NCBI GenBank assembly: GCA_964023275.1
Contig: OZ029916.1
Location: forward strand, 22,655,389-22,719,388
Source of the DNA: Norana najaformis
Lineage: Eukaryota; Annelida; Clitellata; Crassiclitellata; Hormogastridae
Direction of reading: 5' to 3'
Length of the DNA: 64,000 nt
Positions 31,201 through 46,200 of the stretch are shown one piece after another. How positions within the stretch are numbered: position 1 is the first letter of the stretch; each line of letters begins with the position of its first letter. A model generated the notes under the pieces. It made no database searches. It was not told the DNA's origin and was given only the letters and a program-made list of their open reading frames with translations. Position numbers and translations under genes: made by a program.

Positions 31201-34200
31201 TAAACATCCATCAGATACTAGTCAGTTAAGACTCATCTGTTTCAACTTGCTTACCAACTAAAGCCTTACTTCTGGCTCCTCTGACCTATTGGATTCTGAC
31301 CCGGCTTCTTCAACAGATCATAATTTTAAATATGGTTCCACTAGAAGCAACCATCAACTGATGCTTTGTGCATCATGACAATATGGTGCCACAGAAGTCT
31401 TTAGATTAGGATGTGCATTAGATTAGAATTACACGTATGCTTCTACTTAAAAACTAAGCCTGAATGAATTGTCTGGTTGTATAAATGCTATCTTACAAGA
31501 ATTCCTAAACTGGTTTCCTAACTGCTTACTTCGAGGTGTCCTGAAGATAACAGTGGGTGACATTGGTCCATAGCCAATACTGTTGCGAGCCTGGACCTTG
31601 AAGTAATAGGTTGTCTCTAGTGACAGGTCTTTAATCGTCACTGACAATCGATCACCAAGGACACCCTCGACAACCCAGTCACGGTCCTTCTGGCTGTTGT
31701 CAGTCGTATAGAAGACAAGGTAGCCTACAAAATGGAAGGCCAAGTGTTGTTTATTTGCAGTCAGATCATTCATTAAAAATGCACACATGAAAATAAAATA
31801 AGCAAACCTGTTAATAGCAATTAACAATCATTCATGCATTAGCCAGGCTGTCAATCTCTGGAGTCAGAAATGGCCACCATTGTAAACTTCCATTTTAAAA
31901 TGTGGTAAGTGATAAATTTCAATCAGTAAAATTAGTAAATTATCAGCATAACTTGGAATTTCTAAAGAAATTCGGGATAACATGTTTGAACATTAGGTCG
32001 AAGGAAATATTCGCTTCTATAAATCAGCTCCAGCACCCCATTCTCACACATTGGACCATGTTTCTGGAACAACCTTGTGCTTATCATTCTGCCTGATTTC
32101 GCTCCACATACCAGTATATCTCCAGCATAGCCATTATCTCAAGCTGCAGTTTGTCACTCACGTAACATCCTCCCTTTCAAACGGATTAACCCGTCTGGAA
32201 TTGGGCTCCTGAATCCAAGTGGCAGTACATGCACCTGTAAACACACTTTAGAACCAACTATAAACGGTCTCTTTCTACAGTGATTCCTCAGAATGGTATA
32301 CATATCTGCATCTTCTTTGGATACAGTATAAAACAGCTGTTACATTCCATTAACAGCGTCTGAAATAATTTGCCTTCTTTTCTTGACCATCGTGTTTTGC
32401 TCATTATTACAATATTATACCTATCACTGTAAGCAAGTAATGGTGCTTTAAGCTTCAGAGCAAGAGTTATAATAATTTTGATTACAATCTAATTGTTTCA
32501 TTCCTGATTTAATCTAATCTTAGTCAATGAGGGTTTTAATGCCAATTTGAAAATTAAAAGCTTCCTTCCCCAATAAGTTGATACAGTTGACTTAACTTGA
32601 AACGCAAAAATTATGAAAAAGCATTTGACACAAATGCCTTGTCAGATGAAAGATACTGTAGACTTCAGATAACACTGATGAAACAGTAAGAATCCTAGCA
32701 TTTGCGGTGTATTTGGTCATATTAACTTGCGCTTTAGAAATCTTCTTCTTATAATAATAATAATAATAATAAAAACTGACCAGTTATCTGTCCATTTGTC
32801 TGTCGTGGAGGTTGCCAGCTCAGACTGACCCAAGACGGTGTTTGTTCAACGGCCACGGGAGTAACATCTCGTGGGGCTGTTGCCGGGGCTGATGAAAACA
32901 ATTCATAAAAATACACCACCCAAACAATAACACTTTTTACCAAAACATCTACTTCACTTATACTACATTCATAAATTCAAACCACTGCCTAACTTCTGCA
33001 CATAAAAATAAATTATGTTCACAGTAATAAACATGAAATCAAGAGCACAACTGCTACCAGGTACTAGGTAACTAATCTGATAACTTTAGTACGAAATACT
33101 TAGCAAACAGAAAACCACCTCAATTATGAACCAAAATAACTCAAATTATCAATTTAATATTCGTCAAGCTAAGAGTAAATAAGTAATGAAATTACTAAAA
33201 TAACTAGATTTAATAATAGGTCTTAAATAAAACATAAGGACTGTCATGATATTCATGTTTAGCCTCAATTCCTCCACTCTGCACTGATGTGAAATATTTT
33301 CTACTCGTCAGTTTTAAAATATTTTTGCAGAGAACACTTTCCGTTTCTTTCCTTTCACCAGATTTCACTCAGAATGATTCCAAATTTGGGCACACACATC
33401 AATTTTACTCGGAAGTGAACACCAAATGATGCCTAGTGTATCACAAGTTTTCAGGTTAGATTAGATCAGAAGGTAGCAACACTCACATGCTTCCCTTGTT
33501 TTGTTGAAGACGCTGAGACTCCAAGTGCTCTGGCGACGACTTTTAGTAATCTTCACACTGAATTCATATTCTGTGTCTGGTTTAAGGTCATCGATGTGGA
33601 CATTGAGATCAGTTGAGTTGATGAAGCGGAATTTTCGTGGTGCCCGGGGCGTGAAACGCACAGTGTAGTAGCGTTTGTCAGTCACGCGTTGGTTCCTACC
33701 AAGGGTTGTGTCAGTCCAAGTCAGGACAATTGTGCTCGATGACAGGACGATTGCTTTGAGCCCAACGGGAGGAATGATTGGGGTCTCAGGTTCAGGTGCT
33801 ATTTTGAAGTTAACAGAAATAACTGGGTCAGTGATGGGCATTTATATGCTAGTTACAGTATTGAAGTCAATGGCTCCATACATGCCTAATTCACTACAAA
33901 GACGAGATCCCTCATGATAATTACAGATACTAAAACATTACTGAGACAGCAACCCCTATTTAAGAACATCATAGAATTATTCATTGAATTTAAACAACAT
34001 CACGAATAACAACACAACTAAAATATTATTTCACGTTTCTAAGTTTGTGTAGCAAAGAACAATTTTGCTGGTAATTCTTTCCAGAAAGTGCATTTTCCTA
34101 GTAACACTCACAGTCAACTGGTGGAAATTAATTATTACAAACTCCAGGAATATAACAATAAAAAAATGTAAACTGGAGAAAAACTAAATAACTTACTCGT

Positions 34201-37200
34201 TTCTTCTCGAGTAATTGTGGTCTCGTAAATGGGTTTTCCTTCGCCGACATGATTGAATGCCTTCAAACTGATGACATATTCAGAGGAGGGTGCTGATTTC
34301 ATCAAACAAATGGAATATCACATAAGACTTAATTCTGACAAAATACAAAAAAATAATGTAAAATTATTCAAACCAAAACTTTCAATATGAAGATCAAAAA
34401 CTTCAATACACAAATTAAACTTCAGCGATAAAAAGGATCATTAGCTACCAGGACAAAAGGTCAACAGGTTGAATTCTGTAAGACTCACCGAGCCCTTTGA
34501 TGGAATAGTATCTCTGCTTGGCATCCAGGATCTGTCTGAATACATCTGGAACTCCAATGCCATATCCTAAGATGTATCCACGGATGAGGATATCCTGTTC
34601 CACTGGAGGAGTCCAGCTTACGATGATTGATGTTGTCTGTGGCCGAGCTTGCAAAGAAGATGGTTCACCTGGCACTACCGTCTCTGGCAAAACCAGAAAC
34701 AGTTCCAATGCATTTACACATATCTAAGTTATATTATACATATCTAAGTATAGAGTTTCATTCAAATTCATGCATAGTCTTTAAATTTATACACATACTA
34801 GGTCTCTGCCCAAATGCAGGTCCAGTGGCTTTATGCCACCTGGGGATGAAGATGAGTGAAGTGGTTTCCCATTGCCATACTCACAGACAGTTGTGGGTCA
34901 GTAACTTGTCCAAAGTTGCTATGCAGGTAGATTCGAATACTAGGTACACAATGAAACAAATGCCACTGTGGGAGCCATACCAAATACTGAGTTGTAACAC
35001 GGACATGTTATAGGAAGGTCATGTTCTTGAGCTGAATTTAATTTCAGATTCATGTCCTATCCATTTCACATCACAGTTCACATAACAACGATGTTTGCCA
35101 ACTGGAACTTTCTACTGTATGTGTAAGACACACTTCAAAATCAGCAAAGGGGCAAATGTTTTATATTTTTCTTCAAAAAGAATAAACACACAATTACAAA
35201 AGCAGAATAATGCTCAAAATCTGAATAAATATTAACCATATGTTACAAAAGGCAAGGAATAGATGGACAGCTGGGAATGCATCTTGACACAACACTGATT
35301 GTTGCCAGAGATCATAAACAGTTTGGCATCACGTTAGGATGTTAACCTAGAATTTTGCCATTGCATCTCTTTAAATATCATAAAATTATCTAGGGATAAA
35401 TTCCATATAAAACTTTTGTTCATATATATAATTCCAAATACAAATTCTTGTTATCATTTACAACTAAGCCAGTAACTACCAACCATCTAGATCATGTGTC
35501 AAGGTATCTGCAATAAGCCAAGGTGTAGCTGGACCAGTACCATTCACAGTCTGCGCCTGGATGGATATGCTGTACTCGGTACCTCTCTTTAACTCTAAAC
35601 AACAGACACTAAGTAAATTCTGTGGTAAATTGCTATGAACATCAATAATTTTCATGCAGAAAAGAATCAACCTAGAACTGTAATACTCCATTTAAATGAA
35701 TATTACAACAAACACTGTGTCTGACTTGAGTAAGATTTAGAGGAGCTGCTCTTTTCACGTCTAGGGTCCTCAGTTGGCATGGATAAATCTCACAGTCCAG
35801 GACACAAAGGTAGAGAATCCATTCTACTTTGATGTTAGTTTCAGTACCATATTCGACTACTTGGTGACAAAAGCAATCGCATGAACATGGCCATTACACA
35901 GCATCAAACCAGAAGGCTAAAAACTGATAATCAATGGGTTAGACAGCCACTTTATGAGATACAGTGGTCTATGTGTAGCATGCTTGGTCTGTAATCCAGT
36001 GATTGTAAATTTGAGCCTGATGAGTGGACTCTGTGTAAGTATCCTGGGTAAGTTATCTGCACACTTGTCCCTCTTTCAGCAAGCAGTAGAATTTGGTGCA
36101 GGCACAAGCTGCAAAGTAAATGGCAAAGCCTGTGACATAGTGGCTTCATGTTCAAGTCCTTGGGATTCATCCACTGTGATTCAAGAGACTAAGAGTAGGA
36201 AAGGTGTGCCTCTCCAAAACTCCACTCTGGCACAAAAGGAAAGCCACAGTGTCACATTTTTGGCTCATTTAATCTACTTGTAATGTAATGTAATGAGACC
36301 ACAGTTTTGCGCACTGCCTCAACCTGATGCAGACTTTGAAGAGATGTGACTGTGATCTGACCAGCATAATCTATGGCCAGCAATTTACATTCGATCAAGT
36401 AACTGGCACAAAGTTGACCAGCATAATCTATGGCCAGCAATTTACATTCGATCAAGTAACTGGCACAAAGAAGCGTAATTAACTTGTTTAATTATTTGCA
36501 TTGTTACCTGTTAGGCTATGCATGACCTGACTGCCATCAGTGACCACTATGCTAGGAGTCTTCTCTGAAGCCGCTCGAAAATGTATTCGATAGCCGGTTA
36601 TAATGCCATTCTGTGACTCCTCAAATGGTGTTTCCCAGCGAACAAGGATGCTCTAGAAGGACAACAGAAACGACTCTGAAAAGGAAGCTACCATCTTAGT
36701 TGGGCTGCACAAACAATCATAAAAACAAGACAACACCATAAAAACTTATGATTAACAATCTTTAATGATTAACAAGCTAACCTAATCTTGTAACTTCTAA
36801 AGGGCCATTAAAATAATCCATAAGGCATAAACCAATGGTCAACCAATGCCTGCCTACAATCTGGTGAAGTTCAGTCGTCCTTCTAGTGAAGAAGGTAGAC
36901 AGCCTAGGAGGGTATTAAAATATATTAAGTAGAGCAAATTTTCTGCAATGTGATGCATTAACCAACACAAGTCCTTGTAATGTAATATAATGCAGCACAA
37001 ACACACATTTTTGTAGAGCCTTAAGAGATGTTCAACAGCACTGTGCAGCTGTTTATCCGTTTGAAACAACATGACCCCAGTGCACATAAAATGTTTATTG
37101 TTGCAAGAAGAGGGAGGTTTGGTGATTTAAGGTGGATGCATGATAGGACAGATCTCAGACAGTGATCCAGATTTAGTCCAAGCACCTCAAGGACTAGCAT

Positions 37201-40200
37201 TAAGGTGTAACTGTCATCACTACCAACAACACTAACCCTGTAGGTATATTAGGTGCATTTGAAGGTCTTTCATATGTAATAAAGCATGACTAATCAACAC
37301 TAATACCACACCATCAACAACCAACAGTTATCACCATCTAACTGCACGAATGTCTAGTTCACTTACAGTTGCACTCTGAATTTCAACAGTGACATTCTGT
37401 GGAGATGCAGACGGTACTGAAATATAAAAATCAGGAAGTGCATAATTAGGAAAAAGACAAAGAATTTAATAATAAAATATTACATCTGAAGTAAAAAAAC
37501 TCCAATGACCAATCTACAGAAAAGCATTCTAATTGTGAGTCAGAATGAGAAGTACAGTCTTTTAAGCCAATCTACTGAAAAACATTCCATCACTTTTAAG
37601 AATGAGTGCTACTGAGCGACTAGCAGAACTGAAACAACAACCAACCATCAGAATAAGTGCGGCAGACAACTTCTTCGGTGCTTGATCCAAGACCGTTTCC
37701 GTTGAAAGCAACAACGCGGAAGCTGTACTGGTGGAATTTCTTTAGCCCTCTCAGTACATAACTCGTTGCACCAGTGACAGTGACTTCATTCTCTGCTTCT
37801 GAGTCACCAAAGTCATAGTAATACAACTTGTAGCCAGTGACAGAAGGGGTTGAGTTTGCACGTGGTACATACCAGGTCAAACTGATGGAAGTGGAAGAAA
37901 GAGGAAAAGCCTGGAGACCAGATGGAGCATCCGGAACCTGAGCTAAACACCAGAGATCAGCAATTTTCAAATTAGGTATTTTGTTCTTCACCAAATAATA
38001 TATATTAGAGTATTTTTTCACTTGAGGCAAATGTACTGGAACCTCCTGTCTTTGGAAGATATATCAAGTATCATGATATAATAAGATTGTGTTATAATGA
38101 TGTAATTTTGTAAAGCTAAATTAAAATTTAGATAAATGTCTCAACACAGTTACATCATGCTACAGTGATGTGTGTTACAAGGATGCTATGGTGAACATCA
38201 ATGCTCTGATCAGTATTTTGTCACCTAAATTAACAATTTAACAACATTCTTCCTTTATGATGTATCGAGCTGTGTGTGCATGTTAAGTCATCTATCAGAA
38301 GATACAGTATTTTGTCATTCATCAGACTTAAAACAGTGTAATGATGTAAGTGTGGCTGTAACCTTCGCTCTGCGTTTCAATGGTGATTGTGGGTGTTGAG
38401 TCACTCAGTCCATTGCCATTCAAGGCAAAAACACGGAAGGAATACTTGGTCGACGGTTTCAGATGCTGAATGTTGGCTTCGAGTGATGTTGTGTTTAATT
38501 CTCGCTCCCTATAACAGGAAAAATGCTCAAATAAACTGACTGGATGGACCCAAAGAAGTTTTTTCAAAACAACCTTACTTTGTAGTGAATGCTTACCAAT
38601 CTCACCCAAGGTAATTTAGGAAATTTTTCATAATAAACTTACTGAATTACAGACTGAATAATGAAAATAATAATTCAGAAGACCTGCTTGAGGTAAAGAA
38701 TGTGGTCTATCCATTTGCTTTGGTGACTGACTATTGGTTCAGAAAAAGTTGCATAATATAACAATAATAATAATACAAGACCAAGAACATCAAAAAACAG
38801 TGTTTTAACTAAAAGAACAGTAATAAACAATATAAAAGAAAATGCAACATGTATATGTGTGTGCCTCCTTCCAATTGTCCGCAGTGAGGTTGAGTAATGG
38901 TAAGTAGTTCCACGTATCTGATCATGCTCTGCCACGTTTGCATCGTTAGGATCATTTCTTCCATGGGGCTAATGATAAAAATACAAAAGACTTTTAGCAG
39001 AATGTTGAGAACACTACTTAAAGAACTTCACCTTTCTGAACCATTTTCTTTCCACCTGAGAAAGTATCCAATTATATCTGAAAGACCAGAAGTGCTTGGC
39101 TGTCGCCAGGACAATGTTATGAAGCGCATGGAAACCACAACTGCAGTCACGTCAACCGGAGGTGACGGAACTCCTGTGGTCTTCATGGAAACGGCTAGGT
39201 AAACAAACAACACCAACGTATCTGATTACTTTAAAGTAAAAACAACTGCTTAGCAAATTTATTTTCCAGTTGCAGGCAGTGCATCAGTTCAGGGTCAACA
39301 CTCTCCAAATGGTCATGGTGATATCATGCACAGAGTAACAGTTTATACAACCAGACCTGTAGTGACTTGGACTTCGCAGAAGAAATTAGTCTGAATATCA
39401 TCCAAAACTGCACATAATCTGAGCCAGAAATGAAGGATAAGTTAGAACTGCACAATCAACACACAGAATCTTCAACAAAAATGAAATTGTGACGCAAAAT
39501 AAAAATGAACTATGTACACAGACGCAAACAAAACATGCGTGCACACATACACACATGTATAAGGCAGCACTACAGGTGGCTTTGGCTGAAAGAGCAGGAC
39601 AACATCTGGGAGAAACACTGTCAATAGCAGTATAATAAGAACGTAATAAACGAGTGATTACTTTACCTACAACATACGACTTTCACAGACACACACTTTA
39701 TAAAAGAGAAAGGTTAAGTAAAGATTCAAGAATGGAAGGCAACTTACTGGTACTGGTTGGCTGCATAAGCAGCTGTGTCATGACCTGTACACTTCCCACT
39801 TCGTTACTAGCCAAACACTGATAGATGGCACTATCTGAGGCAGAAAAGCCCATAATCCTCAGCATCTGGCCATCAATTATCTGAATGTAATCATCCGGAA
39901 TAATGGCCACTCCATTTCTGTACCACTGAACTGTGGGACGAGGACTGGCATAAAAGTCGCATGGAAGCTCCTTGTCGGCCATCATAGGCACTACGGCATT
40001 CTTCAATCGTGACCGCAACTTTGGTGGAACTAAAGAAACAAGTAGTTAATTATTTAATAAAATAATTGATTTTCTTCCTTCACATGCCTTATATATTCAC
40101 TTACTGCTTATGTTTCAAAGAAATCAAAAGACTGGTTGACAAACTAGACTTAACAATGAATTGAGCATAAGCATTAACTGATTGACAGATAAATGGAGTC

Positions 40201-43200
40201 TGTTCGAGACACAAAACTTCACTTCACTCACTTTCTGAGTGGAAAAAAATGGCAAACTAGCTTGACCAACTTACTTAAGACAGCAGACTCATTTACTGAA
40301 CTGGCTAGACTAACTTACTTAACTGGCCAGACGAACTTATACAGGCAGCTAAATGGTGTGGTTACTTTGCTCAAGAGGTGCCTAAATGACTTTAATGTGA
40401 CAACTGACTGGCAGAGTGAACTAGTGTTACCTAGGACAGTAAGCTGAGCACTGACATCCACAGTGTCTTCTAAATTAGCAGCTCGGCAAGTGTACAGTCC
40501 TGTATCTCGTTCTTCTATGCTGTCAACCCTCAGACTGCTTTCACCAACAAAGGAGTATCTATCATCCTCCTGGCTAGAATAGTTGCATCAAAAAACAGGC
40601 ACATAAGTCAGACTGAACAATCTGTTCTCTGAGTTTGCAGCACATGTACCTAACGAATATCATCAGTAAACATTAGCAGAACATTATTATTAATAATAAT
40701 TATTATTAAATAGACATTTATAATGGGCACAATTAACAACAGCCTCAAAGGCGGTTGCAAACTACCCTTAAAAGTCCTGCTGAGTAAAATCATCAGTTAT
40801 ACATAGCTACGAATGCACAGAAATCTAGGAAGACCTATTAAACATGCAAGTTTTAAGCTTCTTTTTAAAACTTGTTATTGGAAAAGCGTTATCTTTGATG
40901 CTAGTCTGTAAGGCATTTCACACTGTGGGGCAAGAGTAACAAAATCCAGGAGAGTCAAATATAGTGTAAGTCTTTCAGACTGCCCATAATGGTGAGATGT
41001 ATCATGAATATCTGTTGAGATGTATCATGAATATCTGTACTGTCACGCTACTGCTAGTTCACATGCATGTATGTGTTTAAAGACAAATAAGTATATTAGG
41101 TAAATGGAAATTATTAGAAACTTACATAGCTTCTGATTAGGCATACTCTATTATAATGGCAGAAGGCAATCATCAAAGTTCCTTCTCCATGGAAGAAAAC
41201 CACCAATCATGTTTCTCAAAGATTATTTCTGATGGCTAAACAGCTAGCCAAACAACAGATTGTTTCAAGAGATATAATTTCTAACAAGGAGCTTCAGCAA
41301 AAACGTGAGAAACCATTCAGCAAAACCAGACGCATATGAAGCCATATGCGCATAGTTTGCTGAGGAGAGGAAAAAAGACAAACAGCCAATTATTCAAACA
41401 GTAGTAAAAAGTATGAAATTTAGTCATTTTTGCAGAAGATGACTGATTAATGAGGCTGACATTTAATGAAGTGGAACACCGAAAGGGGTGGTAAAGAATG
41501 ACCGAGTCACCACTAACAAGTCACTTGAGGCAGCTTTTACATGACTGAAAGCTTCATTTAAAACAGTAGTTTTGACATGCTTTATAGCTTAAATTTATAC
41601 TTTTAAAAAATTGCAACGATTTACTGTGAATTAGCATTTTTAGTATATTCACATTTCTCCTTATATTTAAAAAAGTTAAGTCAATAGGCCTACAGTAAGG
41701 ATGCTGTAAATACATATAAAGAAAAATAGACCAAGACAGCAACATGTAATAAGCAGACTCAGTGATTTTCAGCATATTTCAGCAGCATGCATTCCACTAT
41801 GACGTGGTTTTGACGGCTTGACTCCGGTCATCTACGTATTACCAGGCTTTTACTGGAATACATCACACCAACTCCTGATCACCAACTCACCCACACGATG
41901 TAGTAAGACACCAATTTTGTAAAAAGAAAATTCCTTCAGAGACAGAGCTGCATTTAGTGAACATCAATTAAATCAGCCAAAGTTTATCAATCAAGATTTT
42001 CATTTACACTCCTTTCGGACTTTTTACCGTGTTTAACGACTAAACACCAGCATAAAATTACTTCTCAAGGCGAATGCTCCAAATGTCAATCACAAGGCAG
42101 ACTATTATCAGCCAATATTCAGCTGAGTTGTCACGAGAGAACATCAGATTATGGTCGGCTTATCGTAAAAAATGGAAATCTCTGTAATTTTTTTTTTACC
42201 TGAGATCGATTGTGACGCCATCTTTAAGCCACGATACTTTAGGTCGTCGACCATTTCTGTCACGACCATTTGCGCCACAATGGAAAACAATAGATGTACC
42301 CTCTGCAGCCACCTTGTCTTTGGGCCACATCACAAAATGAGGAGCCACACCTTGATATGTTGCTGTCAGAAAAATAAAAAGAGGTCAGTTAGAAAAAAAT
42401 GAGTCTAGGAGATATCCTCCCGGGTAATTTCCCCCCGGACATTTCCCCCACCATCTCCCCCATGGATTTCCCCCCGGGTAAATACCCACCCGGACATTTC
42501 CCCCAAGTCAAATATTTTATATCAACAAACATCACAATTAGTTTTGTATAGGTCACAAATAAAAAGAACAATATTTTAAAAATGAATTTAAGTGATACAA
42601 GTTAAAAAGATAACAGTAAGTTAGTACTTGTGTTTATATCAAAGATCTTTAGTGTTAAGTTTAATTTCGGTTTATGAGCAATGCATAGAGATAATGTGTT
42701 CACAGACTAATGTTAAAACGTAAACAGAACCGTTTAAAATAACTTTGTTTTTTCCACGTATACAAGCTATAGTTTCCGACTGCACTGCCGTGGCTTTTCA
42801 ACTGCTTTTTTAACAAATTCATGGCAGATTATATAGCAACAGATTGAGTAACTATCAAAACTTTATTAAACATTTACTTTAAGCATCAAAATGAGTAAAC
42901 ATTAATTAAGACTGAAAGCATTAAAAGCCTGGTTGTTCAACAAATAAATATCAATAATTAAATAAAGCTATATTTGCATCAAAGCATTAATAGCCTTTCT
43001 AGAAAACTGTTTACTCAGTTTGTTGCTATATTAAAAGTCTTTGCTAAATATTGTTTGTATTTCCACACTCAAACATCAAAGCACTAAAAAAGTCCATATA
43101 GATACAAATTGTTTAATTTTTGTGGACATTTGGGAGGGAATATCCAGTTTTTTAAAAATCCTATTGAAACGCTCGGGGGAGAAATCCAGGGGAGATGACA

Positions 43201-46200
43201 GGGGGGAAATGTCCGGGGGAATGTCCAGGGGGATTTGTCCGGATCCTGGTAAAAATGCCTTCAGATAAAATAAAGATAATAATAATAATAATAGCATGAT
43301 TTATAAAGCACTGTAGTATGGCCAAGGCCGAAAAAGGGTGCTGTACATGTACTCACAAGATAAACTGGCAGTCACACAAAAAAACTAGCATTAACCAAGG
43401 TCTCTTATTTTTAAGGAAGTCAAGTGTCACAGATACATCGCTTAAGCAAGTAGTATCACCAAATATAGTAGTTTTGTCATTGAAAATGTTCAGTGAACTA
43501 AATTCAAAGCCAAAGAGGAAAATTTTAATACTCAGTAATTAAGATTGTAATAAACCATTTTCTGTTAATAGCATTTAGAAAGCTTTAGCATGAATTCTCT
43601 TTCACTGTCCATACACCTTTCATTAAGTGTTTGAGTAGAAAAATTAGGTATTAATATTAAATTCTAAATACATAATAATATAAAACTAATAATCATACAA
43701 ATATAAAACAAATTACTACATTATGCATGTGCATTATAAAATTATCAAACAGAACAATACTTTACAATTCCTCCATAAATGCCAAATGACCTTCATCAGA
43801 CATATTCGATGCTCATGGCAAAGCAATTCAACATTTTTCCTCAATAGAAAATTGCACGAAAAGAAAACCGAATCTTCAAGAAAGGCAATATGAGGGATTG
43901 TAGAAAGAAGGATCATAACAAAGTTGTTGACATTTATATTGTTTTATCCATTTAGTTACTCATTTCATGTTTGTTTAATCAACTTTTTTATTTATGTACC
44001 AATTCCCAGATTACCATTACTTGTTTGCACGCAACAGCGTCACTGCAGAGCCCAACTGACTCAGTGCCCACGAAAACTGAATGATTTCTGGCTGGGAACC
44101 CGCAGAGACAAGACGGAAGAGAAGAGTCTCAGGACTGAGAATGACCAGGTGTTACATTTCCAGTCTGATAGATTTATCATGGAACAACAGACAAGAACAG
44201 CCAGGCGGCCAGGTATAATGTTTCCGGACAGAGCGAACCAAAGGAATCAATGGCCAATCCCACCACAGAATGGCAAACAGCTGCAGGCCGCAATTAACCA
44301 AGGTCTCTCTGCTTCCCGGTTTTCCCCTCCTCCTCCTCCTCCTCCTCCATGCCGCTAGAGGCAGGACAATTTCCAGTGAAGGCATTCTGCAACAGTTCAC
44401 TGAAACTGGAAAACAGCATGTGGGAAACATCATGCTCACATTTCTTCTTATTTTAACAACCAAAAATGTTGAAAAATATAAAGATATCACAGTTTCTTCA
44501 ACAATATCTGAGGATGGGTGGCTTTGTGACTCATGGCCTTCCCAGTTAAGACTAGGGCCATATGGACGACAGCATGACTGCTAGTCTTCAATGAAATCAA
44601 TAAAATCATTATGCAGAATGCGGTTTTTGCACTCTAAATCCAGACTAACACTAGTCCACCCATAACCAGGTGTAAGTGGACTAGTCCGACCGAGCACAGT
44701 GAAGGGGAACAACATGACGGCTGTCATAGTTCATCAGTTCGATGAAGTTAATGACGTCAACAAGTGTTTAAGGACCACTGAGATGCATTCGATCATTCTT
44801 AACAATAACGTTAACAATAAAACTCAAAATATAAATACTTCTTTGAACCAAATTTAACTGAAAATATTATTTAAATGACTGCTTTGCTGACATCATGAAT
44901 ATTAATTATAATATTAATAGAGAAAATGAACATAAACATTTTGTCTCAAAAGTCACCTTTTGGGCATCAATGATTCCCAAAGCCATGTTAATACTGTAAA
45001 AGGGCATGCATAAAAATTAGCTCACATGTTTTAAGTCTCCCACTTGTTAGTCCATCACCTAAGTCCATACTGTTTGTCAAAGGCTGCTAGTCAGAGACTA
45101 TTAAGTCTGGCCATGGGTGCTAGTCGGCATTTAACTTAAGCACTGCTTATGGACATGGGTCGGCAGTGCAAATCCTGTACAAAAACTAGCAAATCATGGC
45201 TTTGCTCAAGCAGCCCTTTACCTAAATATGATTGTCTCAACACTGATGAATTGCTGTACATTCACTTCACATGGCACTATCAGCAACTGTGAACCTTACA
45301 ACTAACCTGATACTACCTGTCACACTAATACAATGCTGTATTGCATATGAACCACTTACAGCTGTTGTAATCAGCAGCACATTAAACAGTCGGCCTGAGA
45401 ACCAAGGGCAACAGCGGCACAGAGCATAAGCATTCTTCACCTGAAAGATTCTTCAGCCACAGGACCACATTCATCAAGAGTTTCTATAGAGGCCTCTAAT
45501 AAACAAACGTGTTATCTTTACAGATCTTACCTGCATATATATATACATAAGTATGTATGTACATATGTATATATGTATGCATTTATATATGATCTGTGCT
45601 CCTTTTTTCTTGTTTTTTTCAATTTCTGTGTCTCTGCTTATGGATGTCCCATTTTGCTGCTTGTTTTTCCATACTGTTCCTGTTATTACTCCGTGCCAGA
45701 TCATGTATATAGTGACAAGTCTGTTGCTGAATTCACCCTTGCATCAAGTTCCAGTCTGTTTTTGAAATTGGTTCACACCCATTTGTTTTACTTGGATTCT
45801 GGTGTGTATATATATATACATACACATATATACAAGTACATGTAACTATATTCAAGTACATGAAAGTATAGCCAAGTACATGGAAGTACATGAAAGTACA
45901 TCCAAGTATGTGAAAGTATATTAAGTACATACAAGTACATCTAAATACATTCAAGTATATCTAAGTACATGAAAATATATTCAAGTACATTAAAATATAT
46001 CCAAGTATATACATGCATATCCAAGTATATGAAAGTACATCTAAGTACATGAAAGTATATCCAAGTACATTAAAATATATCCAAGTATATACATGCATAT
46101 CCAAGTATACGAAAGTACATCTAAGTACATGAAGTATATCCAAGTACATGAAAGTACATCCAAGTATGTGAAAGTATATTAAGTACATACAAGTACATCT

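Noticed and set aside
33675-33917. Plus-strand ORF of 80 codons
   Set aside because: Antisense to the FNIII-5 exon.
38880-38970. Minus-strand segment with a good acceptor between the two FNIII-1 exons
   Set aside because: No donor at a usable place, and the two flanking exons already form a complete FNIII-1 domain.
43924-44358. Plus-strand ORF of 144 codons ending in polyproline
   Set aside because: The proline run comes from the TCC repeat and the rest lacks domain resemblance; it lies in a DCC-like intron.
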